Shown one piece after another: positions 34,690 to 45,793 of a stretch of DNA of 64,000 bases. The first letter of the stretch is position 1; the number at the start of each line of letters is the position of its first letter. Origin of the DNA: Dactylorhiza incarnata (taxonomy: Eukaryota > Streptophyta > Magnoliopsida > Asparagales > Orchidaceae); contig JAWHQI010000009.1 of NCBI GenBank assembly GCA_033032865.1, forward strand, positions 14,340,001-14,404,000, read 5' to 3'. The translations under genes were made by a program, and so were the position numbers. The notes below the pieces were generated by a model, which was given only the letters and a program-made list of their open reading frames with translations, did not search any database and was not told the origin of the DNA.

Positions 34690-36213
34690 GTACTAAAGGA
34701 CATGCAAATCACTCCGGTGTCCAAGGCCGACCCTGAGACTTATACGGAATATTTGACTTCGATGAGCATGATTTGTGATATTCAGGACCGCGTCAAGTTT
34801 GGGCAAAGGCAAGACGCAACATTGGAACCGGTGTTTGCGGCCCTGGAGTTAGGCCCTTCAGGAGATTTTTCCTTGCGTGATGACCTCATTCACTTTTGAG
34901 AGTGAATATATATACTAGCCGGAGATAGGATCTGAGAGGATATCATGGCAGAAGCACATAATAGCAAATATTTTGTACACTTGCGGATCTCCAAGATGAC
35001 GGCAGACTTGAGGAGGTCGATGTACTGGCCCGATTTGAAGAAGGAGATCGCACACTTTGTGAAGCACTGCGAGCTCTGCCAATAAGTGAAAGCTGAGTGT
35101 AAAAGGCCGGGGGGGACTACTGCAACCATTATCGGTGCCAGAGTGGAAATTTGAAGACGTATCTATGGACTTCGTACACGGTATACCCCGCTCCCACTCC
35201 GGGCATGACTCTGTGTGGGTGAACGTAGACAAACTGGCGAAGGTTGCACGATTTATTTCCGCCAGGAAGGATGCTCCGGTTGGGACATTAGTGCGATTAT
35301 TTGTGGAGCAGTTTGTTAGATACCACGGAGTTCCTAGATCAATCGTGTCAGATCAGGACGGTCGCTTCACATCTCGGGAATGGAAAGTTGTCCAAGCTTA
35401 TCTGGGATCTCGGTTGACCTTCAACATCTCCTTTCACCCTCAAACGTACGACCAGATGGAGCGTACCATTCAGACGATGGAGGATTTACTACGACTCTAC
35501 ATCCTGGACTGTGGGGAGCCATGGGAGAGATTGTTGCCGCACGTCGAATTTTCTTACGACAATAGACATCAGTTCAGTATCGGCATGGCTCCCTGTGAAG
35601 CGTTATACGGTCGGAATGCAGAACTCAACTATCATGGGTGGATGAAGATCCTAAAGTGTTGGGGTCGGAGTACATAGAGGACATGGATACTCAGGTGCGA
35701 CTGATACGTGAACGAATGCTAGAGGCCCAGAGTCGACATGCCAAGTACTATGATGCGCGACATCGCAAGGTAGAGTTCCAGGTGGGAGACTGAGTTTTTC
35801 TGAAGATACATCTCGTGCACGGTATTACACGAGTATGGAGGTTAAAGAAGCTCAGTCCTAGATATATAGGGACATATAGGATCCTAGAGCAGATCAACCC
35901 CCTAGTATACCGACTGGAGCTGCCACCAGAGTTGGCGAACCTGCATGATGTCATCCACGTCTCTTCACTTAGGAGGGCTTTACTTCGGCCAGAACAACAA
36001 ATTTCTTAAGCCTTCGGCCTGATAGCATCCAATCGATCAGTCTGCATGGAGCCTATACGGATTGACGACACTAGCGTCCAGATTCTGCGGCGAAAGAAGG
36101 CCCCGTTGGTCAAGGTCATGTGGTCGAATCATGGGCAAGAGGAGCATGCATGGGATCCCTTGGACCTTATGCAACAATGTTACCCGGGACTCTTTGTAAC
36201 AGGTATACCCTAA
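34690..36213 (+). pseudogene. Element B integrase with chromodomain-like tail
   Basis: The zinc-binding part is recognisable (AEAHNSKYFVH, then MYWPDLKKEI and CELC), with stops near 34897, 34907 and 35083 and a frameshift before 35135. The catalytic core keeps D,D,E as SMDFVHG, VSDQDGRF and QMERTIQ. A C-terminal GPR-type segment (LSPRYIGTYRIL, then NLHDVIHVSSLR) follows, and after a TAA near 36007 a tail with VKVMWSNHGQEEHAWDP. That tail resembles the chromodomain of Tekay-type elements, which targets integration to heterochromatin. The last stop is at 36211-36213. Confidence 0.85.
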
Positions 36214-36310
36214 CCCGCCTAAAGTTTTTATTTTCATTTTCCACAAGCAAGAACGCGTAGACTCAATCTCAATTTCGGGGACAAAATTATTTTCTTTATG
36301 TATTGGAATT
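36214..36310 (+). other. Element B polypurine region before the 3' LTR
   Basis: AATTTCGGGGACAAAATT (36271-36288) is the motif commonly seen just after pol in Tekay-type elements. The GGGG purine core is probably the polypurine tract or its remnant. The LTR starts about 20 bases later. Confidence 0.55.
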
Positions 36311-39300
36311 TATAACATCCCCAGAACAACTAGACCCGTATGGTGCATTTTTTCATGACATTGCTTTAAGAAACCAAAATGACCCTAAGAATCAAGATAA
36401 ATGGTGAAAATCACCTCGGTATGCAAATAGTCAAATTTGACTCCAAGGTAGGGCTTGAACTTAAGCTTCAAATTGACAAATTGACCCCACCTATTTCTTA
36501 TAAGTCTCTTAGGGAGTTCCTTGGGTTAGTTAGGACCCATTATGGTCAACCCAATTGACCAAATTATCAAAGTCAACTCTGCCCCCAAATAGGTCAACCC
36601 ACCCAATTTAAGGTCAATTAAGGCTCAAGTGACCTAATTATCCTTCCCCAAGTCCACCTAACCATCAAGGGAGGCCAAAGGAGTCAACTTTACTCATTGG
36701 AGCACTCAATTTCATCAATTTGACCAAAGTCAACCCTTGGTCAACATCACACCAAATTGGCCTAATTAGGCTAAATTGACCCGATGTGGACCCCACCATG
36801 GCCCAATACACCATTCCTTGTGCTCGTTGACCCATGACCACCAATTTGGGTACATCCCACTCACCAATTTGACCAATTCAACTCAAAAGTCAACATTTGG
36901 TCAAATAGGCCTAAAATGGGCTTATATGAAATTAAACCAATTTCTCATGGGTTAAGGCCCTCCATAGAGGCCCATTCTGAAGCCCAGCCATCAATTACTA
37001 TGCTTTCCTCTCTTGATTTGAAATAGGGTAAAATGCAAGGGGTGGATTTGAGATTTTCCCCAAATTGGAATAGGACAAACCATGAATTCATGGGGAGAGC
37101 TCCACTTGGCACACCAATGCTCTTCCCAAGCTTCCCTCTGAATTCCCCAGGCCCATTAGCATCAATGCCCTGCTGACATGAGGCCAAGTGGAGGCACATT
37201 TCAGGAAATTTCCCTTGGCCAAGAGCTCTACTCATGGATCTCCCCCATATATACCTCCACAACCCCAATTGAGAGCTCCACAAGCTTTAGTGAGATGAGA
37301 GAAGGAGAACCCCCTATCAATTGAAGGAGATGACCTCTGTGCACAGAGATAGTCATGGATGCAAGGAGAAGCTCATCCATGTCCCCCAAGAGGATTACAC
37401 GCTCCATCATCTCCAATCAGACATGCATTGCATCTCTCCTCCCTTAGTGCTAGAGTCCACTTCTTTCCTTTTTAATTTTGGTTGAGAAATAGCGGATTTA
37501 CCATTATCCCAATTGGGCTCTAAAGCCCTTCCAAATTCGCCCCCCCCCCCCCCCCCCCCACCCCACCCCCACCCTTTTTTTTCTACAAGCCACCTTTGCC
37601 CGCCATTTCGCCGGCTACCGACGGCCAACCCTTGACCGAAGGTGGTGACATCAAGCTTTTGGCCGGACACGCCCTCAGGTGGCCATAAAAAGTGGGAGAA
37701 GTTGGCCCAGGAAGGGTTGATCTGAGCCCTTGGCTCAAGGAAGAAGATGACCTCCCAGCCGTTAGATCTGGGAAGATTTATATCCGCAGGCCAGATTTAA
37801 TTATAATAACTCTTATTTGAATAATTCTGCCTGACTTTAAACAATTTATAGAAAATACCTAGATGCTAAAACAGAAAATATGTCCAATATCTATTATGTA
37901 GCCCTTGGTCCCTAGTATTTTTAGAAATTGAGTTCACTTAATTTGGAGCACTGTAGCTCCCTCGGCACCATTTTTGGTGGGACTGGTCCTAGGGTAGATC
38001 AAAATTTGAATTTTTAATATCTCTTAAATGGTAACTCTAATGTGGCTGAAATTTGGGTCATGCATGCGCCCTAATATGACCTTGTGCCCAAAAATCAGAT
38101 TTTTAGTCCATTATTTGATTTTCCTTAATAATGTAATTTAAGGATCTAGACACCTCAAAATGACCCCAAATTTGGGTGGCATGCTCATTAAGTCATCAAT
38201 TAGCTTGGGTTAAAATTTGAATGCAATTGGACCATTGCAATATTGGGTTAATCCACTTGCATTTCCTTGCATGGTTGAGGTGTGGTGTGCATATAGCTCA
38301 AAAGAGTATTTTGTATACTTAGCTCATTTGGCTTGGTCTTAGCCTCTGACATTTTAGCCATACCTTTATCATAATATAATACATCACCTCAGAGGATATT
38401 AGGAGTTTTGAGATCTTAAACCCTAATTAATGACTTAAATCAAAATATACCCCTTTATATAAATTTGAAATATTTGTGGATAAAACTTAACAAGAAATTA
38501 TGAAACTCTGATGAATCTCTTGTAACATCATTTTGAACCTCTGAAAAATTATTAGGAATTTTTGGTGATCATTTGCCTTGCATAAATTCAATAATATCAT
38601 TTGTCACACTTTTGAATTAATGAAAAGAATACCATAAAAATTGGCTGAAAAATTATGATTCTCTGGATTTGACCTTGTTTCATTAACATGTATCAGTGGA
38701 AATTTTTATGGAATTTTTAAATGTATAATTATGGTACTTCATTTGTAACGTAATATATAGGGATTATTATTCATAATTAGATATTGTTGATTTAAAGGAG
38801 TTGAAAAAACTTGTAACTCTGGGAGAACATTTAAAATCTAGTTTTGAACCTCTGTAAATTTATTAGGAATTTTTGGTGATCAATTGCCTTGCAAAATTCC
38901 AATAATATCATTTGTCACACTTTTGAATTAATGAAATGAATACAATAAAAATTGGCTGAAAAATTATGATTCTTTGGATTTGACCTTGTTTCATCAATAT
39001 ATATCAGAGGAAATGTTTATGGAATTTTTAGATGTATAATTCTGGTACTTCATTTGTAAAGTAATATATATGGATTATTATTCATAATTAGATATTGTTG
39101 ATTTAAAGGAGTTGAAAAATCTTGTAACTCTGGGAGAACATTTAAAATCTAGTTTTGAACCTCTGGAAATTTATAGGAATTTTTTAGGATCATTTGCCTT
39201 GCAAAATTTCAATATTATCATTTGTCATACATTTGAATTAATGAAAGGAATGTCAATAAAACTACCTGAAAATTTATGATTTTCTGGGTTTGACCTTATT

Positions 39301-39604
39301 TCATCAGTATGTATTAAGAGGAAAATTGTATGGAATTTTTAAATGTATAATTCTAGTACTTCATTTGAAAAGTGACATTTAGAGGTTATTATTCATAAAT
39401 AGAAATTGCTGACCTAATTATGTTGGAAAATTTGAAAACCTTGCCCATCTTAATATCTTGTTTAAAGTTGTTTGTGTGATTTTACTTAGATTATTTGGGT
39501 ACTTGGATAAGAATCCTCAGTTGTTAAATGGTATGGAGAAAGAAATAATAATTTTATTTTAGGAGCAAATTAACCAGAAAAACTGTGAAATTTTGATAGA
39601 ATAT
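36311..39604 (+). repeat. Element B 3' LTR, first part
   Basis: Begins TATAACATCCCCAGAAC, the B LTR start with TG changed to TA. Collinear with 4378-7660 of the 5' LTR, including the TTGAC cluster (36430-36905) and the three 310-bp units (about 38532, 38842 and 39151). A run of about 20 C at 37540-37559 replaces a short C run in the 5' LTR. Ends at the insertion of H, preceded by the target duplication AATAT. Confidence 0.88.
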
Positions 39605-40927
39605 TGAAAGTGCACAGTTAACCTCACTAGAATTCTCTAGAGGGGGTGAATAGAGATTTAAAATATTTTGTGCAATTATATATATTTATATATGGTGATC
39701 ACAGATTAAGGCTTCCCACACACCAACAAGAATTAAACAAGTAAAGAAAATAAATGCAAGAAAAGAAATCACAGCATAACACAAGGAAATATAGTGGTTC
39801 CCCAAACTTTGGATAGTCCACTCTTTTACCCCCTTGGTAGGAAATTCACTATCCTGTACTGAGTCTTTTGATAAAGAGACTCTTAGAACCACCCTGAGTC
39901 TTTTGACAAGGAGACTCTTAGAACCAACTGAGTCTTTTGAAAAGGAGACTCTTAGAACCAGTACAACTGAATTTTTTGAAGAGAGATTCTAAAAACTCTT
40001 TTACAATATGTGAAAATGAAAATAATAAAAAGGAGAAGAAGTATTTAAGACAAGAAAGAATCTTCTTCCTAGCAAGAAGATTGGAAGCACAAGAAGTAGT
40101 GAATGAAATCTCTCTTCTATAGTGAGAAGGAGATTGTGGGCCTTTTCTCTCTTTTGTGAGAGCTATCAGAGTATGCAGCAGAGTGGTTTCAGAAGCAGGA
40201 GAAGATGGAAGCTTGATGGTTGCTGCAGAATTATTTCTCAATTCTCTCTCATTTTCTCTTGGGAGCTTTTCCTCTTTTTCAATATGTATATGGTGGATCA
40301 CTTCCTATTGCTCTCTGCCGACCACCTTGTTATTTATAGCTCTGTTCATTAAAATAACACTATATGAGAGTAATCAATTAGCAGGCAGAGTATTAGAAAG
40401 AAGGAGAAATTTCCATAACAATTATATCCATAGAAGGAAAGTATTCTTTCTGATTTCAAATAGTGTCCATAATGGATTTAATCAAATTAGCCAAGAATTC
40501 ATTAGAGGAAAAGAATAATTCAGAACGGCTATAAAGAATAATTTGATTCCATATAAATCAGATCTATGAAAGAAGGAAAGAGATCTGGCAATTTTTGAAT
40601 TAATCATAGAAATCGACGTGCGTCGATTACTATTCGACGTAAGCGTCGAATTCGTCCTGGCAGAACGTCGAGAGGAGAATAAGGAAGGTGCGTCGACTAA
40701 GGTGCGTCGACTTCTCAAGATACGTCGACTAGAAGTCAGAGCTACGTCGACATAGGATACGTCGAATTCTGCTTTGAGCTACTTTGACTCATTCTGATAG
40801 AAACGTCGACTTTATTTCGACGTTGCGTCGAATACTATTCAACGCATATTTACTTATCCTATTTCTTCATCTTTAGAATTTATATTTTACTCATTTCTAG
40901 GGGTTAAGAGAAATCATTTTCCCAACA
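39605..40927 (-). repeat. Element H 3' LTR (1323 bp)
   Basis: Plus-strand ends TGAAAGTGCACAG and TTTTCCCAACA. Matches 56214-57537 with scattered differences. Contains the hairpin array (39850-39990), TATA box on the minus strand (plus 40331-40338) and TCGACG-type palindromes (40610-40850). The adjoining polypurine tract (40928-40941) reads AAATAGGAGGAGAT on the minus strand, with one G changed to A compared with E. Confidence 0.92.
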
Positions 40928-41140
40928 ATCTCCTCCTATTTGTCTTAACCCTATTTAGAGGGAAATTGTACTAGCATCACAGCATTTGTAAAGAAAAGAA
41001 ATATATTAAACAATCAGAAGAGAAATTAGAATAAGAAAGATCATATAACCAAATTTTCCAGAATTATATAAACAGACTTCATGTTCATACCAATTAGTAT
41101 TTAACTATAGGGTAAAGTATATCAGTATTATTTTCAAACA

Positions 41141-43014
41141 TTACTCAGGAGGGGTAGGAGGAGTCTTTCTCTTTCTCTTGAATACTACTGTTTTAGGAGA
41201 GGGGAGTTTCTCCTTCTCAGTTGCAGGAAGTTCACCTAACTCCCCCTGAGCAGATTGCTCCCCCTGGGATGGAACTTCCTTTGATCCGTCTACTTCTTCA
41301 ATTTCTTTATCATCTTCAGCTCCAGCTGTATCTAGCTCCTTAGCTCCTACTTCAGCCAACACAGCATCTGGCTGTCCTTTTTCATTTTCAGCTTCATTCA
41401 TAATAGTATCCAGCTCCCCCTGAGTTTCAGTTTCTTTATTTTTCTTACCATCTGCCACATTTTCCTTTTCAGCTTCATTATCTGCTCTGCTTGCCTCCCC
41501 TTGTAATAGTACTACTTGATTTGCAGCCTCTCTTGATATATTAAGTACCTCTATTGTTTGTTCTTCAGAGTGTAGCTCGGGTACAACTTCATTTCCAATT
41601 GTCTTGAGAAGTGCAAGACTATTATCTTTTGAGGAAGGAGGGGACTTGTGAGAGAGAGATTTAGGATTGGAGAGCTGCTCTTCATCTAGATTCTCCCCCT
41701 TCTTGACCTTCCTGGCCAGGGAGGTTAAGAAAGACCTGGTCACTCTAGAGAAAGAGAGAGAGGTCTTCAAATTTTTCACAGAGGCACTGACCCCATCTAT
41801 TTGGGTGTGCATGTGAAGGATGGAGGAATGAATCTGGGAGCAGTGCTCATCCTGCATTGCTTGGAATGTTTGAGCTGCTGATGCAATGCACTGAGTAAGG
41901 AGGGCTTCAGTGGATGCAGATGGTTCATGTTGTGGTTGGTGATGAGGAGAGAGTGATGGAGGTGGTGATGAGGGTGGAGAAAGGTTAGTTGATGTATGAG
42001 GTATTGGTGATAATGGAGGTGAAGAGGATAAGAAAGTATGAGGAGGAGGAGATGGAGAAATTGCTGTTTGAGGAGCAGGTGTTTGAGAAGAGGTAGGTAG
42101 AGTAGGAGTTGTGAGGGTGGTAGAGACTATTGGAGTGGATGATGGTGGTAGAGAAGGATTTTCTCTTTGAGGAGGAGGAGGAGGAGGAGATGGATGAACA
42201 TGAGAGTTAGGAGGAGAGGGAGTCCTTTCAGGAATGGAACCAGGCTTAGGGATTTGCCTGGTCCACTTGGAGAATAGAGCTATTGACATTCTTTTCCCTG
42301 GAGGAATGGGGATTCCCTTTGACCTACAGAGGTCAGGGAAGGAATGAAAGAGTACTTGACTCATAATCCTCATATATGCATTTTCTTTGTGTGAGTATTT
42401 GGAGCCTATCATCTTGAGCAAGCCAGTGGCCCAGTCCACCTTCTTCTTCAGCACAAGGGCCCCCATGATGTTCAGTTGCTGCTTGGGTACTGCATCATGG
42501 GCTGAAATTTTGCATAGTAGTACTTTCCTACTATATCTGCTAGCAGTCTATACTCCTCAGAAAAGTCTGCTTTCTTTAGATGGATTGGTCTATCTTTTGA
42601 AAACTTCATGGTGGTTAGCAGATGCTTGATTTCATCAGGTGTGAAGTCAATAGATTCATCACCTAATAAGGGAATGATGAAGACTTATGAGGTTACTCTT
42701 TAGAAATTGATTTCCTTTCCCTATTTTATTTGAACAAAGATAATATTAGGATATACCTGATGGATGGTCTTAATATGTTCTGCAGAGATTGAGACTGGTG
42801 TCTCATAGATTGTTCCCTGGATTTCTCCTTGTTCAGATATCTGAACATGAGTCATCAGCTCTGTGAGCTCTGTTTCCAGGAGCTTGCATCTTGTGGAGAT
42901 GAGTTTGTCCAATCCATCTTCAGTGAGGAGAGCTATGATGTTCTTATAATTTTCTGCAGTGGCTTGGAAGGAGTCGAGGTCAATGTCGAAACCAGAGTTT
43001 ATCTTGGGAGCCAT
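41141..43014 (-). pseudogene. Element H ORF3 with plant transposon-type domain
   Basis: Starts MAPKINSGFD at 43014, the same MAP start as ORF3 of E. After 86 codons a GT occurs at the codon boundary (HQ, then GTATAT). The next 94 bases hold three in-frame stops and end in CCCTTATTAG. This looks like a short intron in the same place as the one in E, although joining it needs one more base to keep frame. The domain then reads GDESIDFTPDEIKHLL and VLLCKISAHDAVPK, with a one-base deletion near 42540. It aligns with A and G. From 42466 a 441-codon frame is open: it starts within the domain (VDWATGLLKM), then has a long Pro/Ser-rich linker, a coiled-coil-like stretch and a basic C-terminus (KRKRKTPP). 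Four AGGGGGAG purine tracts lie inside. Confidence 0.78.
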
Positions 43015-43435
43015 TTTAGGTCAGTGGAGGAGAGGAGGAAATGGCTGGACTAAGAAGCAAGAAGGATGAAGAATGCAGAGTAGTGAAGGTTTCAAACTAA
43101 AGAGTCTTTTTAAGTTAGGTGAAGCGTCGAAACGGGACTCAATTCGAGGCTTATTCGGTACTTCTGTGGATGTGACCGAAAATATTTTAGCATTGCCGCT
43201 CGTTTTTATGAAGTCGACGTTATGATGAGTGGAATTCGACGTGAGCGTCGATATAGTCTGATTTGGGATAATAGGGTTTCCTATCGACGTATGCATCGAT
43301 TAGAGTCAACGTATGCATCGATTTCACTTATTGAGTTGAGTCATCGACGGTGCGTCGATTAGAAGTCGACGTGACTTTTGATTTTCCTGAAGAATTTTAG
43401 GTGTTTATTTCTTTTTATCTCTTCCTAGTTCTAAG
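43015..43435 (-). promoter_or_regulatory. Spacer between gag and ORF3 of H with TCGACG-type motifs
   Basis: No ORF of its own. About ten GCGTCGA, TCGACG or ATCGAC motifs in 280 bases (43122-43382), some spaced as inverted pairs. The matching spacer of E (51012-51437) has the same motif density. It could be a leader or internal promoter for ORF3, or a cis-acting RNA or DNA element; this is inference. Confidence 0.5.
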
Positions 43436-44347
43436 TCAGTCTTGGACTAATTTGTACAGATAGTTTGATTGGTTGTGCCAACATTGTTTGGCAAGGTGGC
43501 CAGTTTTGTTACATATATGGCACTTGATTATCTTATTCTTATGATAACTTGAGTTTAGAGAAGGATAGAAGGGTTGATTAGGATAGAAAGTTTGATTACG
43601 ATGGGAATTTTGGTTACTAGGTTTAGGGTAGAAATTTTGGTTAGGATAGAGGTGTTGATTAGGATGGAAATCATGGTTAGGATGAATGGATCCTGAATGG
43701 GAATTATAGAAGGTTTTTGGAGGATAGACATTTAAGTTGCTCTGAATTTTTGTGCGTCGATATCTATTCGACGCATGTTGATAGTTGCTTCGATTTATAT
43801 TCGGCGCTTTCTCCCGATAGCGTTGATCTGATATCGACGCATGGAAAAAGTTGCGTCGATTGGAAGTCGACGTACTTTTATTCAAGCGTCGAGTAGAGGT
43901 CGAGGCATCTGAGAGGTTGCGTTGAGTAAAAGTCGACGCACTGTCATTCATGCGTCGATATAAAGTCGACGAAACTGTATCTTCATACATTTTCTTTTTC
44001 CCTTTTTCTGATTTTGCTCTTTTATGTATTGTTTCTTTTGGCTTAGTTGCTTCTTCAGATGAAGTTTGAGAGTCATCAGCTGAATAATATAATGTTTCAT
44101 CAAATTGTTTTATTTCCTTGAGGGAGTCTTCTTCCTTATTTAGTGAGTCTTTCTCTTGGTTTGATTTGATGGGTTTGGTGAATTTTACAGGGATCATCCA
44201 AGAAGGTTTGTTGGATGGAATTTGGCTGGTTGAGGGATCAGCCCCTAGACCAAGATTTTTATGTCTCCTTGTTTGTTGTTCAGTGATTTCCTTAAGAGTT
44301 TGGCTTCTCATGTTTATTGATTCTTCAAAGGCTTTTGCATGGGATAC
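43436..44347 (-). pseudogene. Element H gag, C-terminal part
   Basis: Continues the frame of 54671-56113 directly across the insertion of E. Contains a Ser/Arg/Thr-rich segment encoded by GCGTCGA-type motifs (43745-43985), an Asn/Pro/Tyr/Phe-rich repeat (PNQ, then FYPNQ) and a second zinc knuckle, CHICNKTGHLAKQC, before the stop at 43436. Counting one copy of the target duplication, gag before the insertion was an uninterrupted frame of 785 codons with the stop. The only lesion I see is the insertion itself. Confidence 0.9.
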
Positions 44348-44429
44348 CTTATTGTTGGGAAAATGATTTCTCTTAACCCCCAGAAATGAGTTAAAGAAAG
44401 AGTTTTTAACAATGAAAAATAAGACTAAG

Positions 44430-44680
44430 TAAATATGCGTCGAATAGTATTCGACGCAACTTCGAGCTGTAGTCGACGTTCCCTTCAGATTAAGTCAAAG
44501 TAACTTTAGGAAGATTTCGACGTATGTGTTGTCGACGCTACTCTGATTTCTAGTCGACGCATATAGAGAAGTCGACGCACCTTAGTCGACGCACCTTCCT
44601 TATTCTTCTCTCGACATCCAGAAAGGATGCTCTCGACGCTTGCGTCGAATAGTAATCGACGCACGTCGATTTCCATGACA
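44430..44680 (+). promoter_or_regulatory. Palindrome array (GCGTCGA / TCGACGC) in the U3 of element E
   Basis: About thirteen GTCGA or TCGAC cores in 250 bases, several arranged as inverted pairs such as GCGTCGAATAGTATTCGACGC (21 bases, perfect apart from its centre; first half at 44437). The array lies 270-520 bases upstream of the TATA box. Repeated in the 3' LTR (53401-53640) and in both LTRs of H. The rest of the LTR is nearly free of CpG. Confidence 0.7.
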
Positions 44681-44948
44681 GAATTCAAATATGCGCCAGA
44701 TCTCTTTCCTTCTTTCAATAGATCTGATTTATATGGAATAAGTGTCAATATTTTATAGCCGTTCTAAATCATTCTTTCCTTATATCTGATTCTTGGCTAA
44801 TTTGATTTAACTTATTTGGATATTAATTGAAATCTGAATTGGTTCTTTCCTTCTACAGAAATAAATATTATGGAAACATTTTCATTTTTCTATTTTTCTG
44901 ACTGCTAATTAATTATCCTCCTATAGCATTATTTTGAATACACAGAGC

Positions 44949-44956
44949 TATAAATA
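44949..44956 (+). promoter_or_regulatory. TATA box of element E
   Basis: TATAAATA in the context GAGCTATAAATAAAG. Copy in the 3' LTR at 53914-53921. H has the same box at plus 56941-56948 (minus strand). Confidence 0.7.
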
Positions 44957-45299
44957 AAGAGGAGGTCGGCAGAAAATGACAGTTGAGTGATCCACCACAT
45001 ACATTTGAAATAGAGGAAAAGCTCCCAAGAGAATAGAGAGAAAAACTGAGAAAAGAGATAGTGTGCTGCAGAGAAAAAGCCTTCATCTTCTCCTTCTTCT
45101 TCAGAAGCCATTCTACTGCAAACTCTGAAAGTTCTCTCAAAAGAGAGAAAAGTTTTTACAATCTCCTTCTCACTATAGAAGAGAGATTTTCATTCACTAC
45201 TTCTTGTGCTTCCAATCTTCTTGCTAGGAAGAAGATTCATTCTTGTTCTTATTTCTTTCTTTCTTTCTTTCTTACTTATAACATTGTAAAAGAGTTTTT

Positions 45300-45432
45300 A
45301 GAATCTCTCTTCAAAAAATTCAGTGTACTAGTTCTAAGAGTCTCCTTGTCAAAAGACTCAGTTGGTTCTAAGAGTCTCCTTGTCAAAAGACTCAGGGTGG
45401 TTCTAAGAGTCTCCTTATCAAAAGACTCAGTA
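45300..45432 (+). repeat. Tandem hairpin array in the R/U5 part of element E
   Basis: Three units GAGTCT-loop-AGACTC (about 45339, 45372 and 45407), each opening with GGTTCTAA or GTTCTAA, preceded by a fourth, GAAT-loop-ATTC (about 45301). It lies 350-480 bases downstream of the TATA box, so in the RNA leader. Also at 54265-54395 in the 3' LTR, and in H at 39858-39990 and 56468-56600. Confidence 0.65.
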
Positions 45433-45694
45433 CAAGATAGTGAATTCCTACCAAGGGGGTAGAAGAGTGGACTACCCAAAGTTTGGGGAACCACTATATT
45501 TTCTTGTGTTGTGCTGTGATTTCTTTTCTTGCATTTACTTTCTTTACTTGTTTAATTCTTGTTGATGTGTGGGAAGCTATAATCTGTGATCATACATATA
45601 TATATTAACTTTGCACAAAATAATTTTTAATCTCTATTCACCCCCCCCCCCCCCCTCTAGAGAATTCTAGTGAGGTAAACTGTGCACTTTCAAT

Positions 45695-45705
45695 TGGTAT
45701 CAGAG
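45695..45705 (+). other. Primer binding site of element E (initiator tRNA-Met)
   Basis: TGGTATCAGAG begins three bases after the LTR end, complementary to initiator tRNA-Met. The leader 45706-45793 includes a TA microsatellite (45757-45772). Confidence 0.9.
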
Positions 45706-45793
45706 GGAGGTTGATCTAAGAAGGATAACTCCTTGATCAAAAAGATCTTACCTGTCATATATATATATATATATTTCAAAACTATTTTATCAT

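Larger units (their letters stand above)
44353..45692 (+). repeat. Element E 5' LTR (1340 bp)
   Basis: Starts TGTTGGGAAAATG and ends TGCACTTTCA, followed by the primer site. Contains TCGACG-type palindromes (44430-44680), TATA box (44949), hairpin array (45300-45432) and a C run (about 45643-45656). Confidence 0.95.

Noticed and set aside
37407..37670. Minus-strand ORF with a glycine run
   Set aside because: The glycine run is a C homopolymer in the B 3' LTR.
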